Shown here piece after piece: positions 42,666-51,287 of a stretch of DNA of 64,000 bases. Below the pieces are notes generated by a model. That model was given only the letters and a program-made list of their open reading frames with translations, was not told where the DNA came from and did not search any database. Source of the stretch: Plastoroseomonas arctica. Lineage in GTDB: Bacteria; Pseudomonadota; Alphaproteobacteria; Acetobacterales; Acetobacteraceae. The DNA lies in contig NZ_JAAEDH010000025.1 of assembly GCF_018128965.1 (NCBI RefSeq), forward strand, positions 1-64,000, in the 5' to 3' direction. Made by a program: the position numbers and the translations under genes. Every line of letters begins with the position of its first letter. Within the stretch, counting starts at the first letter, position 1.

Positions 42666-44936
42666 ATGCCGGAGTCCGAAGCCGAGCTCGACGCCCTCGC
42701 CCTCGCGCTGTTGCGCCGCCTCGGGCTGCCGTCCGGTCCGACGCTGCCGGACGGCCCGACTGGCGGGCCCGACCCGCGCCTGCCCGAACTGCCTCCCTTC
42801 GACAAGCAGGTGCCGGACCTGGTCCGGCCGGCGCGCCTGGCGATCCAGGGCGTGGAATTCACCCAGGCCACGCAGTATTTCACCTCCGGCTTCGGCGAGG
42901 ACAACGCGATCCCCATGGTCGCGCTCAAGCCGATGCTGGTGCGGGCCTACCCCCACGCCATCGCAGGACTGCTCACCGGGGACACGCTCTCCGGCCAGCA
43001 GGTGACCGGCGAACTGGTGCTGAGCCGCTGGGGCAAGGAGGTCTACCGGACCGCCCCGACCCGGCCGGGCGGCGCCCGGCTCGGCCGGTTGCCCGAGCTC
43101 GATCGCACGCTGTGGGACAAGGAGAACGATCTGTGGGTGACGTCGCGGGACGGGCTGTCCCTCACCCACATCCGCGGCAACGCACCGCTGAATTTCTTCG
43201 TCCCGGCCTGGTATCTCCGCGCCGCGCCGACGGTCGTCACGGTGCGGCTCTGGGTCGCCTCGGCGCCGGGCATCGCCGCCGTCGCCTCGCGGCGGCTTGA
43301 CGTGCTGAATGTCGCGGCACCCAGGGTGGCGCTGGTCCGCATCAAATGGGACAACGGCGCGGGCATGGTGGTCACGCCGGCCGATGCCGACATGCTCGGC
43401 ACGCTGCGCCTGGCCGAGCGCATGCTTCCGTTCCCGTATTTCGACACAACCATCCTCGGCGTGGACTACACGCGCAGCGGCAATTTCGGCCAGCTTCCCG
43501 GCAGCTCGGGCGCCTGCAACGCGCTGTGGAACGAGATGCTGGCGCGGCTGAAGGAAACCCGCATCTGGACGCGGCTGTTCCAGCTCGCCGACATCGTCAT
43601 CGGCATCGTGCCGGCGGCGGCAATCCCGGTCGGCCAGGCCGGCGGGGTCAATACCGGCTGCGGCAGCGGCGGCGACGGCGTTGGCGCCTTCTTCGCGGGG
43701 CAGGAGATGACCACCGCGCACGAGCTCGGCCACATCTACCAGCGCGCGCATGTCAACGTGCCCAACGACCCGTCGGACGATCCGAACTATCCCAAATACG
43801 TCAAGGGCTTCGACCGCTCGATCGGCGAGGTCGGGCTGGACGTGGCGCTCTCCCCGCCGACCCTCTACGACCCGGCGACGGCGATCGACGTGATGGCCTA
43901 CACCACGGCGGCCGCGGAGCCGCAATGGATCTCGCCCTATACCTACTCGAACATCCTCGACCGCCGGTCGCTCTACGCGACCAGCCCGGCTGATACGCGG
44001 CGCCTGCGGCCCTGGCTGATCCTGACCTTCGGGATCGAGCGTCTGGCGCGCGGCGGCCGCACCGTGGAGCTGGTCAAGGCGATGGTGGTGGAAGCGGCCG
44101 GTCACGTCGGCGGCAGTGCGACGGCCGGCGAGAGCCCCGTCTCGATCGACCTGCTGGATGCGCATGACCGCATCCTCGCCACGCACCACGCCTACCCGAT
44201 CCGGTCGCAGCCAGGCGGGTGCGGCTGTCATGGCGGCCAGGGTGGCGTGCCCGAGGGCCGCGAGCCCTATCTCACCTTCGTCGAGGCGATCCCGCTGCCC
44301 GACGGCGAGGTCGCGCGCATCACCTTCCACACCGGCGATGCGCCGCTGCTGGTGGTCGAGGCGGGCGAGCCGCCGCGCGTCAGCCTCACCGGACCTGATC
44401 GGGAGGAGGACGGGTTGCACCTGCGCCTCGAGGTTTCGGCCAGCGAAGGGCGCGCATCCACCCTGGTCCTGTTCACTGGCGATGATGGCGAAACCTGGGT
44501 CCCGGTCGTCCAGGATCCGCCGGAGGGGACACCGCTGGTGATCGATCCGCAGCGTCTGCCCGGCGGGTCGCGCTGCCGGTTTCGCGCAGTCGCGACGGCC
44601 GGGCTCCGCTCGGCCACGGCCGAGACGGACAGCTTCGAGCTGCCGCGGCGCGGCCGTGGCCTGTTCGTCCAGTTGGAGACCGACCCTTGCGAGCGAGCGA
44701 CGGTGCGGTTGCGGGCCCTCGTGGATGCGCGCGGCCTGGGCGCGGTCCCGCCGCAGGATGTGCGCTGGGAGTCCGACCGCGACGGCGAGCTGGGGCAGGG
44801 CTTCGAGCAGGTGGCGCGGCTGTCGGAGGGCACGCACGCCATCTCAGCCTCGATGCCGGACGGCCTGGGCGGCCGGTTGACGGAGCGGGCCATCATCATC
44901 ATCGGCGGCCGCCCCCGCCACCTCGGCCCAGCCTGA
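42666..44936 (+). CDS. Metzincin-like metallopeptidase candidate
   Basis: A 756-residue protein without a signal peptide. The start at 42666 has GGGGAGA 6 bases upstream; a GTG at 42570 would add 32 residues. Residues 352-362 read HELGHIYQRAH, a zinc site H-E-x2-H-x5-H as in metzincins but with Gln at the usual Gly. A Met-turn-like 'AIDVMAYTT' follows at about 406-414. Residues 58-70 'LAIQGVEFTQATQ' form a motif seen before some uncharacterised metallopeptidase domains. The last 250 residues look like two or three beta-sandwich repeats, and a 'GGCGCHGG' patch lies at about 518-525. Cellular location and substrate unknown. Confidence 0.6.
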   Translation: MPESEAELDALALALLRRLGLPSGPTLPDGPTGGPDPRLPELPPFDKQVPDLVRPARLAIQGVEFTQATQYFTSGFGEDNAIPMVALKPMLVRAYPHAIAGLLTGDTLSGQQVTGELVLSRWGKEVYRTAPTRPGGARLGRLPELDRTLWDKENDLWVTSRDGLSLTHIRGNAPLNFFVPAWYLRAAPTVVTVRLWVASAPGIAAVASRRLDVLNVAAPRVALVRIKWDNGAGMVVTPADADMLGTLRLAERMLPFPYFDTTILGVDYTRSGNFGQLPGSSGACNALWNEMLARLKETRIWTRLFQLADIVIGIVPAAAIPVGQAGGVNTGCGSGGDGVGAFFAGQEMTTAHELGHIYQRAHVNVPNDPSDDPNYPKYVKGFDRSIGEVGLDVALSPPTLYDPATAIDVMAYTTAAAEPQWISPYTYSNILDRRSLYATSPADTRRLRPWLILTFGIERLARGGRTVELVKAMVVEAAGHVGGSATAGESPVSIDLLDAHDRILATHHAYPIRSQPGGCGCHGGQGGVPEGREPYLTFVEAIPLPDGEVARITFHTGDAPLLVVEAGEPPRVSLTGPDREEDGLHLRLEVSASEGRASTLVLFTGDDGETWVPVVQDPPEGTPLVIDPQRLPGGSRCRFRAVATAGLRSATAETDSFELPRRGRGLFVQLETDPCERATVRLRALVDARGLGAVPPQDVRWESDRDGELGQGFEQVARLSEGTHAISASMPDGLGGRLTERAIIIIGGRPRHLGPA

Positions 44937-44950
44937 ACGAGGAGGCAGGT

Positions 44951-44971
44951 CCAGCATCGACTCGATCCTGG
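44951..44971 (-). repeat. Half copy of the GC hairpin element, G4
   Basis: Stem 44951-44959/44963-44971 has one mismatch and matches the second hairpin of copy G3 (3139-3159) in sequence. It lies 17 bases beyond the stop of the Bug receptor at 44988, on the same strand. Confidence 0.5.
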
Positions 44972-44987
44972 CCTTGCCTTCGTCCCC

Positions 44988-45959
44988 TCAGTTGTTCAGG
45001 CGGATATTCGTCGTCTCGATGATGCGGCGGAAGTTGGCGGTCTGCTCACGCAGGTAGGTGGTGAAGGCGGCACTGCCGCGCAGGTCCATCTCGATGCCGA
45101 TGCCTGCGACGCGTTCGCGCGCGTCGTTCGAGTCCATGCCTCGCAGGGTGGCTGCCTCGACGATGTCGAGGATCGATCGCGGGGTCGCGGCGGGCGCGAC
45201 GAGTCCGATCCATGCGCCGACGTCGAAGCCCGGAATGGGGGCATCGGTCGCGATGCCCGGGATGCCCGGGGCGAGCGTGCTGCCACGCGCGAAGGAGATG
45301 CCGAAGGGGCGCAGCGAATTGCCGCGGATCAGCGGCTGCGTCGCGGCCAGCGTTTCGATGCTGTAGTCCACCTGCCCCGCGACGACGGCGGTCAGCGAGG
45401 GTGCGCTGCCTTGGAACGGGATGTGTTCGGCCCGTATGCCGAGCGCGGAATTGAACCATTCGATGATGAGGTGTGCAGTCGCGCCGGTGCCGGAGGAGCC
45501 GAAGGTGTAGTGCCCGGGGCGCGCCCGCAGCGCAGCGACGAATTCCGGCAGGGTAGTCGCCGGGAAGGCCGGGTTCGCGACCAGCACGTAGGGCGAGACG
45601 CCGACAAGCGCGACGGCGGCGAAGTCCCGTTCCGTCTCGTAGGGCGTACGCTGGACCAGCGGGTTGATGGTGTAGGGGCCGGAGGAGGCGGCGAGCAGGG
45701 TGTAGCCGTCCGGTGCGGCCTTGGCGACGGTATCGGTGCCGATCATCCCGCCGGCTCCGGCGCGATTTTCCGCGATCACGGCTTGGCCGAGCACTTCCGA
45801 GAGGCGCTGCGCGATGACCCGGCCAGCAAGGTCGGTCGCCTGTCCGGGCGGCCACGGGACGATCAGGCGGATCGGGCGGTTGGGGTAGCTCTGCGCCTGC
45901 GCGGCGGCGATCCCGCCGATCAGGGCGGCGATGGCGAGCAGGGCGATGCGGCGGATCAT
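44988..45959 (-). CDS. Bug/TctC-family periplasmic receptor 2
   Basis: A 323-residue binding protein with a signal peptide ending 'AAAQAQSYPNRPI'. Marks are 'RLIVPWPPGQATDLAGRVI', 'AVIAENRAGAGGMIGTDTVA', 'GHYTFGSSGTGATAHLIIEW' and 'EHIPFQGSAPSLTAVVAG'. It resembles its three paralogues in the window only at family level. It has no adjacent TctAB permease, and its neighbours are a metzincin-like protein and a Tyr-rich exported protein, so its ligand cannot be guessed. Confidence 0.9.
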   Translation of the reverse strand: MIRRIALLAIAALIGGIAAAQAQSYPNRPIRLIVPWPPGQATDLAGRVIAQRLSEVLGQAVIAENRAGAGGMIGTDTVAKAAPDGYTLLAASSGPYTINPLVQRTPYETERDFAAVALVGVSPYVLVANPAFPATTLPEFVAALRARPGHYTFGSSGTGATAHLIIEWFNSALGIRAEHIPFQGSAPSLTAVVAGQVDYSIETLAATQPLIRGNSLRPFGISFARGSTLAPGIPGIATDAPIPGFDVGAWIGLVAPAATPRSILDIVEAATLRGMDSNDARERVAGIGIEMDLRGSAAFTTYLREQTANFRRIIETTNIRLNN

Positions 45960-46075
45960 GGACGTGGCCTCCCGAATGCGTCCCGCGCAAGCTTCGCGCG
46001 CGGTTGCATCCGGCGGCACGACGGGATCGACGACGCTGAGGCTAGCGTCGTCGCCGGGAACCCGCCAGGGGTGCC

Positions 46076-46384
46076 TCAGTAGGGCTTGTAGACCACCACT
46101 GGGGCCGGCGCGTAGTAGGCGCGCGGCGGCGGCGGCGCATAGTAGGCCGGCGCGGGCGGCACGTAATAGGCCGGCGGCGGCGCATAGTAGACGGGCGGCG
46201 GCGGCGCGCGATAGGCGAGCCCGCCGACGATGGCGCCGAGCGCCAAGCCACCGACGATGCCGGCGGCGACGCCACCGCCGTAATAGCCGCGGTGGCGGTA
46301 GTACTGTGCCTGCGCCGGGGCTGCGGCGGCGAGGCCCAGCATGGCGGTGGCGGCGATGAGACCCAGGCGATGCGTGCGTGTCAT
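46076..46384 (-). CDS. Small exported Tyr/Pro-rich repeat protein
   Basis: A 102-residue protein with a signal peptide (cleavage after 'APAQAQ', about residue 27). A Gly-rich hydrophobic stretch 'GGGVAAGIVGGLALGAIVGG' follows, as in glycine-zipper proteins. The last 40 residues are repeats of the type YYAPPP or YYVPPAP, ending VVVYKPY. Such proteins are common on the surface of alphaproteobacteria, and their role is unknown. An AT-rich stretch upstream (to 46470) probably holds the promoter. Confidence 0.75.
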   Translation of the reverse strand: MTRTHRLGLIAATAMLGLAAAAPAQAQYYRHRGYYGGGVAAGIVGGLALGAIVGGLAYRAPPPPVYYAPPPAYYVPPAPAYYAPPPPRAYYAPAPVVVYKPY

Positions 46385-46394
46385 TGGGAAGCTC

Positions 46395-46480
46395 CGTGAT
46401 GAGCCGTTGCGTTTTCGATCCATATTAAATTGCTCCCGAGGCATGGCGAAATCAAGGCGATTCGACCTTCTGTTACAACT
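46395..46480 (-). promoter_or_regulatory. Probable promoter of the Tyr/Pro-rich protein gene
   Basis: On the minus strand TTGATT is followed 18 bases later by AATTTAATAT, an acceptable -35/-10 pair in an otherwise GC-rich genome. The pair lies roughly 50-80 bases upstream of the ATG. Confidence 0.4.
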
Positions 46481-46498
46481 GCACACAAAGGTGACGGT

Positions 46499-49354
46499 TC
46501 AGGCGAAGCGGGCGAGGGAGAAGCGCTCGGGGATGGCGGCGCGGCCCGCCATCGCATCGGCCGTCATCCGGCCCACGATCGGGGCCAGGGTATAGCCGTT
46601 GAAGGTGACGGCGTTGAAAAACCCCGGCAGGCCGGGGGTCTCGCCGAGCAGGGGCGCGCCGTCGAGGTGGATGTTCATCGCGGTCCAGGCGCGCACCAGG
46701 TGCAGGCCGGCGAGCGCGGGCAGGACGCGCTGCGCAACCCAGAGATTGCCCTCGATGCCGCCGCGGGTGTTGCGCGTGGCGCCTTGGGCATCATGCGTGC
46801 CGGGCCAGCCGCCACCGATGAGCACATGGCCGCCGGATCCTTGCTTGAGGGAAAGGTGGCGTCCGGCATGGGCAACGGCGTGGCGCAGCATCGGCGGGGC
46901 GGCCTCGGTGGCGAGCACCTGCTGGACGGAGCCGCGCACCGGGATGGGGTGGCCGGACAGCGCCGCGACCTGGCCTGCCCAGGGGCCGGCGGCGTTGACG
47001 ATACGGCCGCAGCGCAGCGTGCCGGCCTCGGTGGTGACGGTGAAGCCGCCTCCGTCGCGTGCGATGGCGATGACGCTGGTGTTCGCATGGATGCGGGCGC
47101 CGGCCGCGCGGGCGAGCCTCGCCAGCGCGAGGGTGGCGCGCAGCGGGTCGATCATGCCCTCGGCCTCGCAGAAAGCGGCCGCGATGAAATGCGGGCCAAG
47201 ATCGGGCGCGAGGTCGCGCAGCTCGTTGGCGCCGATGAAGTCGGTGCGGATGCCGTGCCGCGCCTCGATGGCGGCCTTTTGGACCAGCCAGGCCTGTTCC
47301 TCTGCGGTCTCGGCCAGCATCAGCCCGCCGGAACGCTTGAGGCCGAGCGGTTCTCCGGCATCGCGCGCGATGGCCTCCCACAGCGCGATGCTCTCGGGCG
47401 CCAGCGGCAGGGCGGAGGCGGCCGGGCCCTCGCCACCGCGCGCCACGGCGGGGTCGCCGATATCGTAGGAGAGCAGCTGCACGTGCAGCGTGCCGGCGTT
47501 CGCTGTGCTGGCGGCGACGCCGGGCTGCGCGCGGTCGAGCACCGCAACGTCGTGCCCGTCGCGTGCGAGATACAGCGCCGTGGACAGGCCAGCGACGCCG
47601 CCGCCGATGACGAGCACGTCGCAATCGGTGGGCGGGTTGGCGCTGGGAGTGCCGCGCCAGGCGATGGCGGGCGGTGCGGCGACGATGGGCGCGCCGCCCC
47701 ATTCGGGATGCTCGCGCGCGAGTACGGCGATCGGCACCGGTCGCAAGGGCGCGCGTGGCGCCGAGAAGTCGGCCTCGGCCTCGGCGCCGCAGAGGCGGCC
47801 GATGCTCTCGGCGCAAAAGCGGCCCTGGCAGCGGCCCATGCCCGCCCGCGTCGCGCGCTTGAGCGCGGGGAGGGATTGGGCGCCCTCGGCCATCGCGGCG
47901 CGCAGCGTGCCGGCGGTCACCTCCTCGCAGCGGCAGAGGATGGTGGTGTCCGCCGGCGCTGCGAGCGGTGGCGCGGCGTAGAGGCGCCAGAGCGCACGCT
48001 GGAATTTTTCCGCGCGGTGCAGGGCGCGGGTGTTGCGGGCATCCTCCGGGGCTGTGAAGCCGAGGTCGCGCGCGGCGGCGAGACCGGCTGCGCGGCCGCT
48101 TTCGAGGGCCACGCGCGCGCCGCCGAAGGATGCGCCGTCGCCCACCGCGAAGATTGCAGGGTCGCTGGTGCGGCCATCGGCATCGGCGACGGTTTCCAAG
48201 CGGCCGTCGCGCAAGCGCTGCGCGCAGCCGAGTGCGCGGGCGAGTGCCGTATCGGGCGCGAAGCCATGGTTGAGCGCGCAGGCGCCGGCTTCGACGCGTT
48301 GCTCGCCGGTCGCCGTCGCGATGCGCAGCGCGGCGAAATGCCCGGCGGCGTCCGCTTCGCAGCCCAGCAATGTCGCGCCGTAGATGATCGGCACGCCGCG
48401 CAGCCGCCGCAGGGATTGCGCGCCATCCCACAGCAGGTCGGGCGCGCTCGCCGCCATGGCGAGCACCGCCGCCGCGTGTCGCAGCCCGGGCTTCGCCGCC
48501 GTCTCCACCACCGCCGCGACCTCGACGCCGCCGGCCACCAACTCGGCGGCGAGCTGCAGGTTGAGCGGGCCATTCCCCGCGATCACCACCCGCGTCGCCG
48601 GGCTCACGCGCTGGGCGCGGGCGAGGGACTGCATCCCGCCCACCGTCATCACGCCCGGCAGCGTCCAGCCAGGGATCGGCACCGGCGCTTCATGCGCGCC
48701 GGTCGCGAGGACGAGGCGTTTCGCGTTGAACCGCGCAGCACGTCCACCGACGAGAGCGGCCATGTCATCGACGGCGAAGGCGCCCCACACCTGTGCATCG
48801 GCGAGCATGGTCACGCCCGCCGCAATAGCCTCCGCGCGAAGGGCGTCGCCAAGCCGGTGCTGCGCGTCCGGCCGCGCCTGCTCGTGCGCGGCACCGAGTG
48901 GCTTCGCGTATTGCCCGCCGGGCTTCTCCCGCTCATCGAGCAGGATCGTGCGCGCTCCCGCCCTTGCAGCAGCGGCCGCCGCAGCGAGGCCTGCAACGCC
49001 GCTACCCACCACCAGCACGTCGCAGCTGGTGACGTCCTCCGCGCCCGGCGCCTCCGCGAGCGGTGCCGGATGCGCGGGCGCGGCGCTCTCCACCACCATG
49101 CCATCGGCCACCGCCACCATGCAGGCGCGCTGGTTCGCGCGGCCGTCGATGGTGACCAGGCAGTCGAAGCACGCACCCATCCCACAATGCAGCCCGCGTT
49201 CGGCACCCGAGACCGTGCGGCGCAGCGCCAGGATCCCCGCCGCCGAGAGCGCCGCCCCCACACTCTCCCCCGGCAGGGCCGAAATCGGGCGTCCGTCGAA
49301 GGCAATGCTCACCGCTTGTGCAGTGCTGTGTGTGTCAGGCGAGCGGAGGCGCAT
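46499..49354 (-). CDS. Three-part fused amino-acid/imino-acid dehydrogenase (HcnA-HcnB-HcnC-like)
   Basis: A 951-residue protein uniting what are normally three subunits. Residues about 14-95 are a [2Fe-2S] ferredoxin-like domain with Cys57, 62, 65 and 78. About 110-460 is an HcnB-like two-dinucleotide flavoprotein ('VLVVGSGVAGLAA' and 'RVVIAGNGPLNLQ'), and 470-520 a BFD-like [2Fe-2S] site with Cys474, 476, 509 and 514. About 575-951 is a DAO-type FAD oxidase ('DVLVIGGGVAGLSTALYLAR'). Relatives with separate subunits oxidise glycine, opines or D-hydroxyproline. The divergent DapA-like gene favours the last. The start at 49354 is the first ATG before the ferredoxin domain; a GTG at 49312 is possible. 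Confidence 0.85.
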   Translation of the reverse strand: MRLRSPDTHSTAQAVSIAFDGRPISALPGESVGAALSAAGILALRRTVSGAERGLHCGMGACFDCLVTIDGRANQRACMVAVADGMVVESAAPAHPAPLAEAPGAEDVTSCDVLVVGSGVAGLAAAAAAARAGARTILLDEREKPGGQYAKPLGAAHEQARPDAQHRLGDALRAEAIAAGVTMLADAQVWGAFAVDDMAALVGGRAARFNAKRLVLATGAHEAPVPIPGWTLPGVMTVGGMQSLARAQRVSPATRVVIAGNGPLNLQLAAELVAGGVEVAAVVETAAKPGLRHAAAVLAMAASAPDLLWDGAQSLRRLRGVPIIYGATLLGCEADAAGHFAALRIATATGEQRVEAGACALNHGFAPDTALARALGCAQRLRDGRLETVADADGRTSDPAIFAVGDGASFGGARVALESGRAAGLAAARDLGFTAPEDARNTRALHRAEKFQRALWRLYAAPPLAAPADTTILCRCEEVTAGTLRAAMAEGAQSLPALKRATRAGMGRCQGRFCAESIGRLCGAEAEADFSAPRAPLRPVPIAVLAREHPEWGGAPIVAAPPAIAWRGTPSANPPTDCDVLVIGGGVAGLSTALYLARDGHDVAVLDRAQPGVAASTANAGTLHVQLLSYDIGDPAVARGGEGPAASALPLAPESIALWEAIARDAGEPLGLKRSGGLMLAETAEEQAWLVQKAAIEARHGIRTDFIGANELRDLAPDLGPHFIAAAFCEAEGMIDPLRATLALARLARAAGARIHANTSVIAIARDGGGFTVTTEAGTLRCGRIVNAAGPWAGQVAALSGHPIPVRGSVQQVLATEAAPPMLRHAVAHAGRHLSLKQGSGGHVLIGGGWPGTHDAQGATRNTRGGIEGNLWVAQRVLPALAGLHLVRAWTAMNIHLDGAPLLGETPGLPGFFNAVTFNGYTLAPIVGRMTADAMAGRAAIPERFSLARFA

Positions 49355-49423
49355 GGGCCGGGCTTGCAACCTCTGGCGAAACGGGTTGCCATGGTGGCCG
49401 GTCCAACGCCGGGGGTAAACCCA

Positions 49424-50305
49424 ATGCCGGAGCCCTTTCGCGGCTGCTACACCGTGCTCGTCACGCCCTTCACGGCGGATGGCGGCGCCGTCGATCTCGC
49501 GGCACTCGCGCGGCTGGTCGAGTTCCAGATCGCCGAGGGCATCCGTGGCCTCATCCCGCTCGGCTCCACCGGCGAATTTTTGTCGATCAACCGCGAGGAA
49601 CGCGCTGCCATCACCGAGTGCGTGGTGAAGACCGCGCGCGGCCGTGTACCCGTGCTCATCGGCACCGGCGTGGAGGACACGCGCGAGGCCGTCGCCCTCT
49701 CGCGCGAGGCGGAAGCGATGGGCGCGGACGGCGTCATGATCATCCCGCCCTACTACTCGGTGCCGACCGAGGATGAGCTGTTCCACCACTACAAGACCAT
49801 CGCGGACGCCATCGGCATTCCCATCATGGTCTACAACAACCCCGCGACCGCGAATGTGGACCTGACGCCGCCGATCCTCGCGCGGCTGTCGACCATCCCC
49901 AACTGCCGCTACGTCAAGGAAAGCACCCTCGAAGTCACCCGCGTGCGCGACATCATCGCGCTCTGCGGCGACCGGATGGAGGTCTTCGCCGGCGTGCTCG
50001 GGTACGAAAGCGCCTGGCTCGGCGCGATTGGCTGGGTGGCCGTGTGCAGCAACGTCGCACCGCGCCTCTCGGCCGATATGTTCCACGCCGCCGCCTTCGA
50101 CCGAGACCAGCCCCGCGCGCTGGCACTGTATCGCCGCCTGGCGCCCTTGCTGCCCTGGGTGGGGGGGCCGCGCTACGTCGCAGGCACGAAGGCTGCGTTC
50201 GATATCATGGGCATGAGCATGGGGCCGCCACGGGCGCCGCGGCTGCCATTGCCGAAGGCGGATGTCCCGGCACTGACTGAAGTTCTTCGCGGCATCGTGC
50301 AGTGA
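49424..50305 (+). CDS. DapA/NAL-family lyase or deaminase
   Basis: A 293-residue TIM-barrel protein. 'GLIPLGSTGEFLSINREER' is the family's N-terminal signature and the Schiff-base Lys lies in 'CRYVKESTLEVTRVRDI' (about 163-179), with the catalytic Tyr in 'MVYNNPATANVDLT'. True DapA is one member; another group deaminates pyrroline-4-hydroxy-2-carboxylate in hydroxyproline breakdown. Divergence from a D-hydroxyproline dehydrogenase-like fusion favours that role, but this is inference. GGGGG lies about 8 bases before the chosen ATG; an ATG at 49391 is an alternative. Confidence 0.88.
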   Translation: MPEPFRGCYTVLVTPFTADGGAVDLAALARLVEFQIAEGIRGLIPLGSTGEFLSINREERAAITECVVKTARGRVPVLIGTGVEDTREAVALSREAEAMGADGVMIIPPYYSVPTEDELFHHYKTIADAIGIPIMVYNNPATANVDLTPPILARLSTIPNCRYVKESTLEVTRVRDIIALCGDRMEVFAGVLGYESAWLGAIGWVAVCSNVAPRLSADMFHAAAFDRDQPRALALYRRLAPLLPWVGGPRYVAGTKAAFDIMGMSMGPPRAPRLPLPKADVPALTEVLRGIVQ

Positions 50306-50364
50306 CTGGGGGAAATGAATTTCCCCCAGACCCCCATTCTTTCTTTTTTGATTTATTGGTGCTG
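50306..50364 (+). terminator. Hairpin/T-tract repeat, copy R4
   Basis: A perfect 10-bp stem CTGGGGGAAA/TTTCCCCCAG (50306-50315/50320-50329, loop TGAA) is followed by ACCCCCATTCTTTCTTTTTTG and the tail ATTTATTGGTGC. It directly follows the DapA-like gene and is paired with an inverted copy 44 bases on. Confidence 0.88.
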
Positions 50365-50382
50365 GCCCGGCAACCAGCAGCA

Positions 50383-50429
50383 ACAAACAAAAATAAAAGA
50401 ATGGGGTTCGGGGAAATTCATTTCCCCGA
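50383..50429 (-). repeat. Hairpin/T-tract repeat, copy R5 (inverted)
   Basis: Minus strand: TCGGGGAAA/TTTCCCCGA stem (50429-50421/50416-50408, loop TGAA), then ACCCCATTCTTTTATTTTTG. No minus-strand gene ends here, so unlike its relatives it cannot be a simple gene-end terminator. It faces copy R4. Confidence 0.85.
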
Positions 50430-50456
50430 CCTAACCCTCACCAAAGGACCCCCCTT

Positions 50457-51281
50457 ATGACTCTCGACCGTCGTGCCCTTCTCGGCGCCGGCCTCGGCCT
50501 CGCCGCAACGCCCGCCCTAGCCCAGACCTGCACCCCTGCCGTACCCGATTCCGAGCTGGTGAAGCCCCGCACCCTCACGCTCTCCACCAACCCCACCCTG
50601 CCGCCCATGCAGTTCGTGGACAGCACCGGCACGCTGCGTGGCATGCGTGTGGAGCTCGGCGCCGAGATCGCGCGCAGGCTCTGCCTCACGGTGGAGAATG
50701 TGCGGGTGGAGTTCGCCGCGATGGTCCCCGGCCTCGCCGCACGGCGCTGGGACATGATCAACACGGGGATGTTCTACACCGAGGAACGCCAGCGCCTGAT
50801 GTGGCTGGTGCGCTACGAACAGCAGGCCATCTCCATCTCCGTGCCCCGCGGCAACCCGCGCAACATCCGTCGCCTCGAAGACCTCGCCGGCCTCAATGTC
50901 GGCGTCGAGCAGGGCGGCTTCGAATTCCGCCGCAGCCAGGACATCGCGACGGACCTCACCGCGCGCGGCCTGCGCCCCATCACCGTGCGCGCCTTCGACA
51001 ATTTCGCGGTGTCCTTCCAGGCGCTGCGCGTGGGGCAGTTGGATGCGGCGATCTCGATCGACAGCACCGCCAAGGAATATGACGACCGCGGCGATTTCAC
51101 CCGCGCGATCTCGGGCCTCTACGGCACGCCGATCAATTTCGGCTTCCGCTCGCGTGCGCTGGCCACGCAGGTTGCGCGCGTGCTGACCGAGATGCGCGCC
51201 GATGGCAGCTTCATGGCGCTGCTCGATCGCTTCGGCGTCGCCGCCTATGACGGGCCTTTCGAAGTCGTCGGGCCGAGCTGA
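50457..51281 (+). CDS. Amino-acid ABC importer substrate-binding protein
   Basis: A 274-residue periplasmic binding protein with a Tat-like or Sec signal ('DRRALLGAGLGLAATPALAQ'; the RR is not followed by a full Tat motif). 'LTLSTNPTLPPMQFVDSTG' and 'GLNVGVEQGGFEFRRSQDI' follow the family-3 polar amino-acid pattern. The permease gene follows after six bases. Placed next to the DapA-like enzyme and the fused dehydrogenase, it probably brings in the cyclic or basic substrate of that pathway. Confidence 0.9.
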   Translation: MTLDRRALLGAGLGLAATPALAQTCTPAVPDSELVKPRTLTLSTNPTLPPMQFVDSTGTLRGMRVELGAEIARRLCLTVENVRVEFAAMVPGLAARRWDMINTGMFYTEERQRLMWLVRYEQQAISISVPRGNPRNIRRLEDLAGLNVGVEQGGFEFRRSQDIATDLTARGLRPITVRAFDNFAVSFQALRVGQLDAAISIDSTAKEYDDRGDFTRAISGLYGTPINFGFRSRALATQVARVLTEMRADGSFMALLDRFGVAAYDGPFEVVGPS

Positions 51282-51287
51282 TCGGCG

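Noticed and set aside
42387-44837. 816-codon minus-strand open frame opposite the metzincin-like gene
   Set aside because: The plus strand has a strong ribosome binding site, a zinc motif and a Met-turn. The minus frame is Arg/Ala/Gly-rich with no motif.
46430-50305. Very long plus-strand open frame running opposite the fused dehydrogenase into the DapA-like gene
   Set aside because: Only its last 293 codons show family motifs. The rest is Arg/Ala/Gly-rich antisense sequence with no recognisable domain, an expected effect of strong third-position GC bias.
49355-50386. Minus-strand extension of the fused dehydrogenase frame to 50386
   Set aside because: The additional 344 codons lie antisense to the DapA-like gene and hold no motif. 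The ferredoxin domain starts just after the ATG at 49354.
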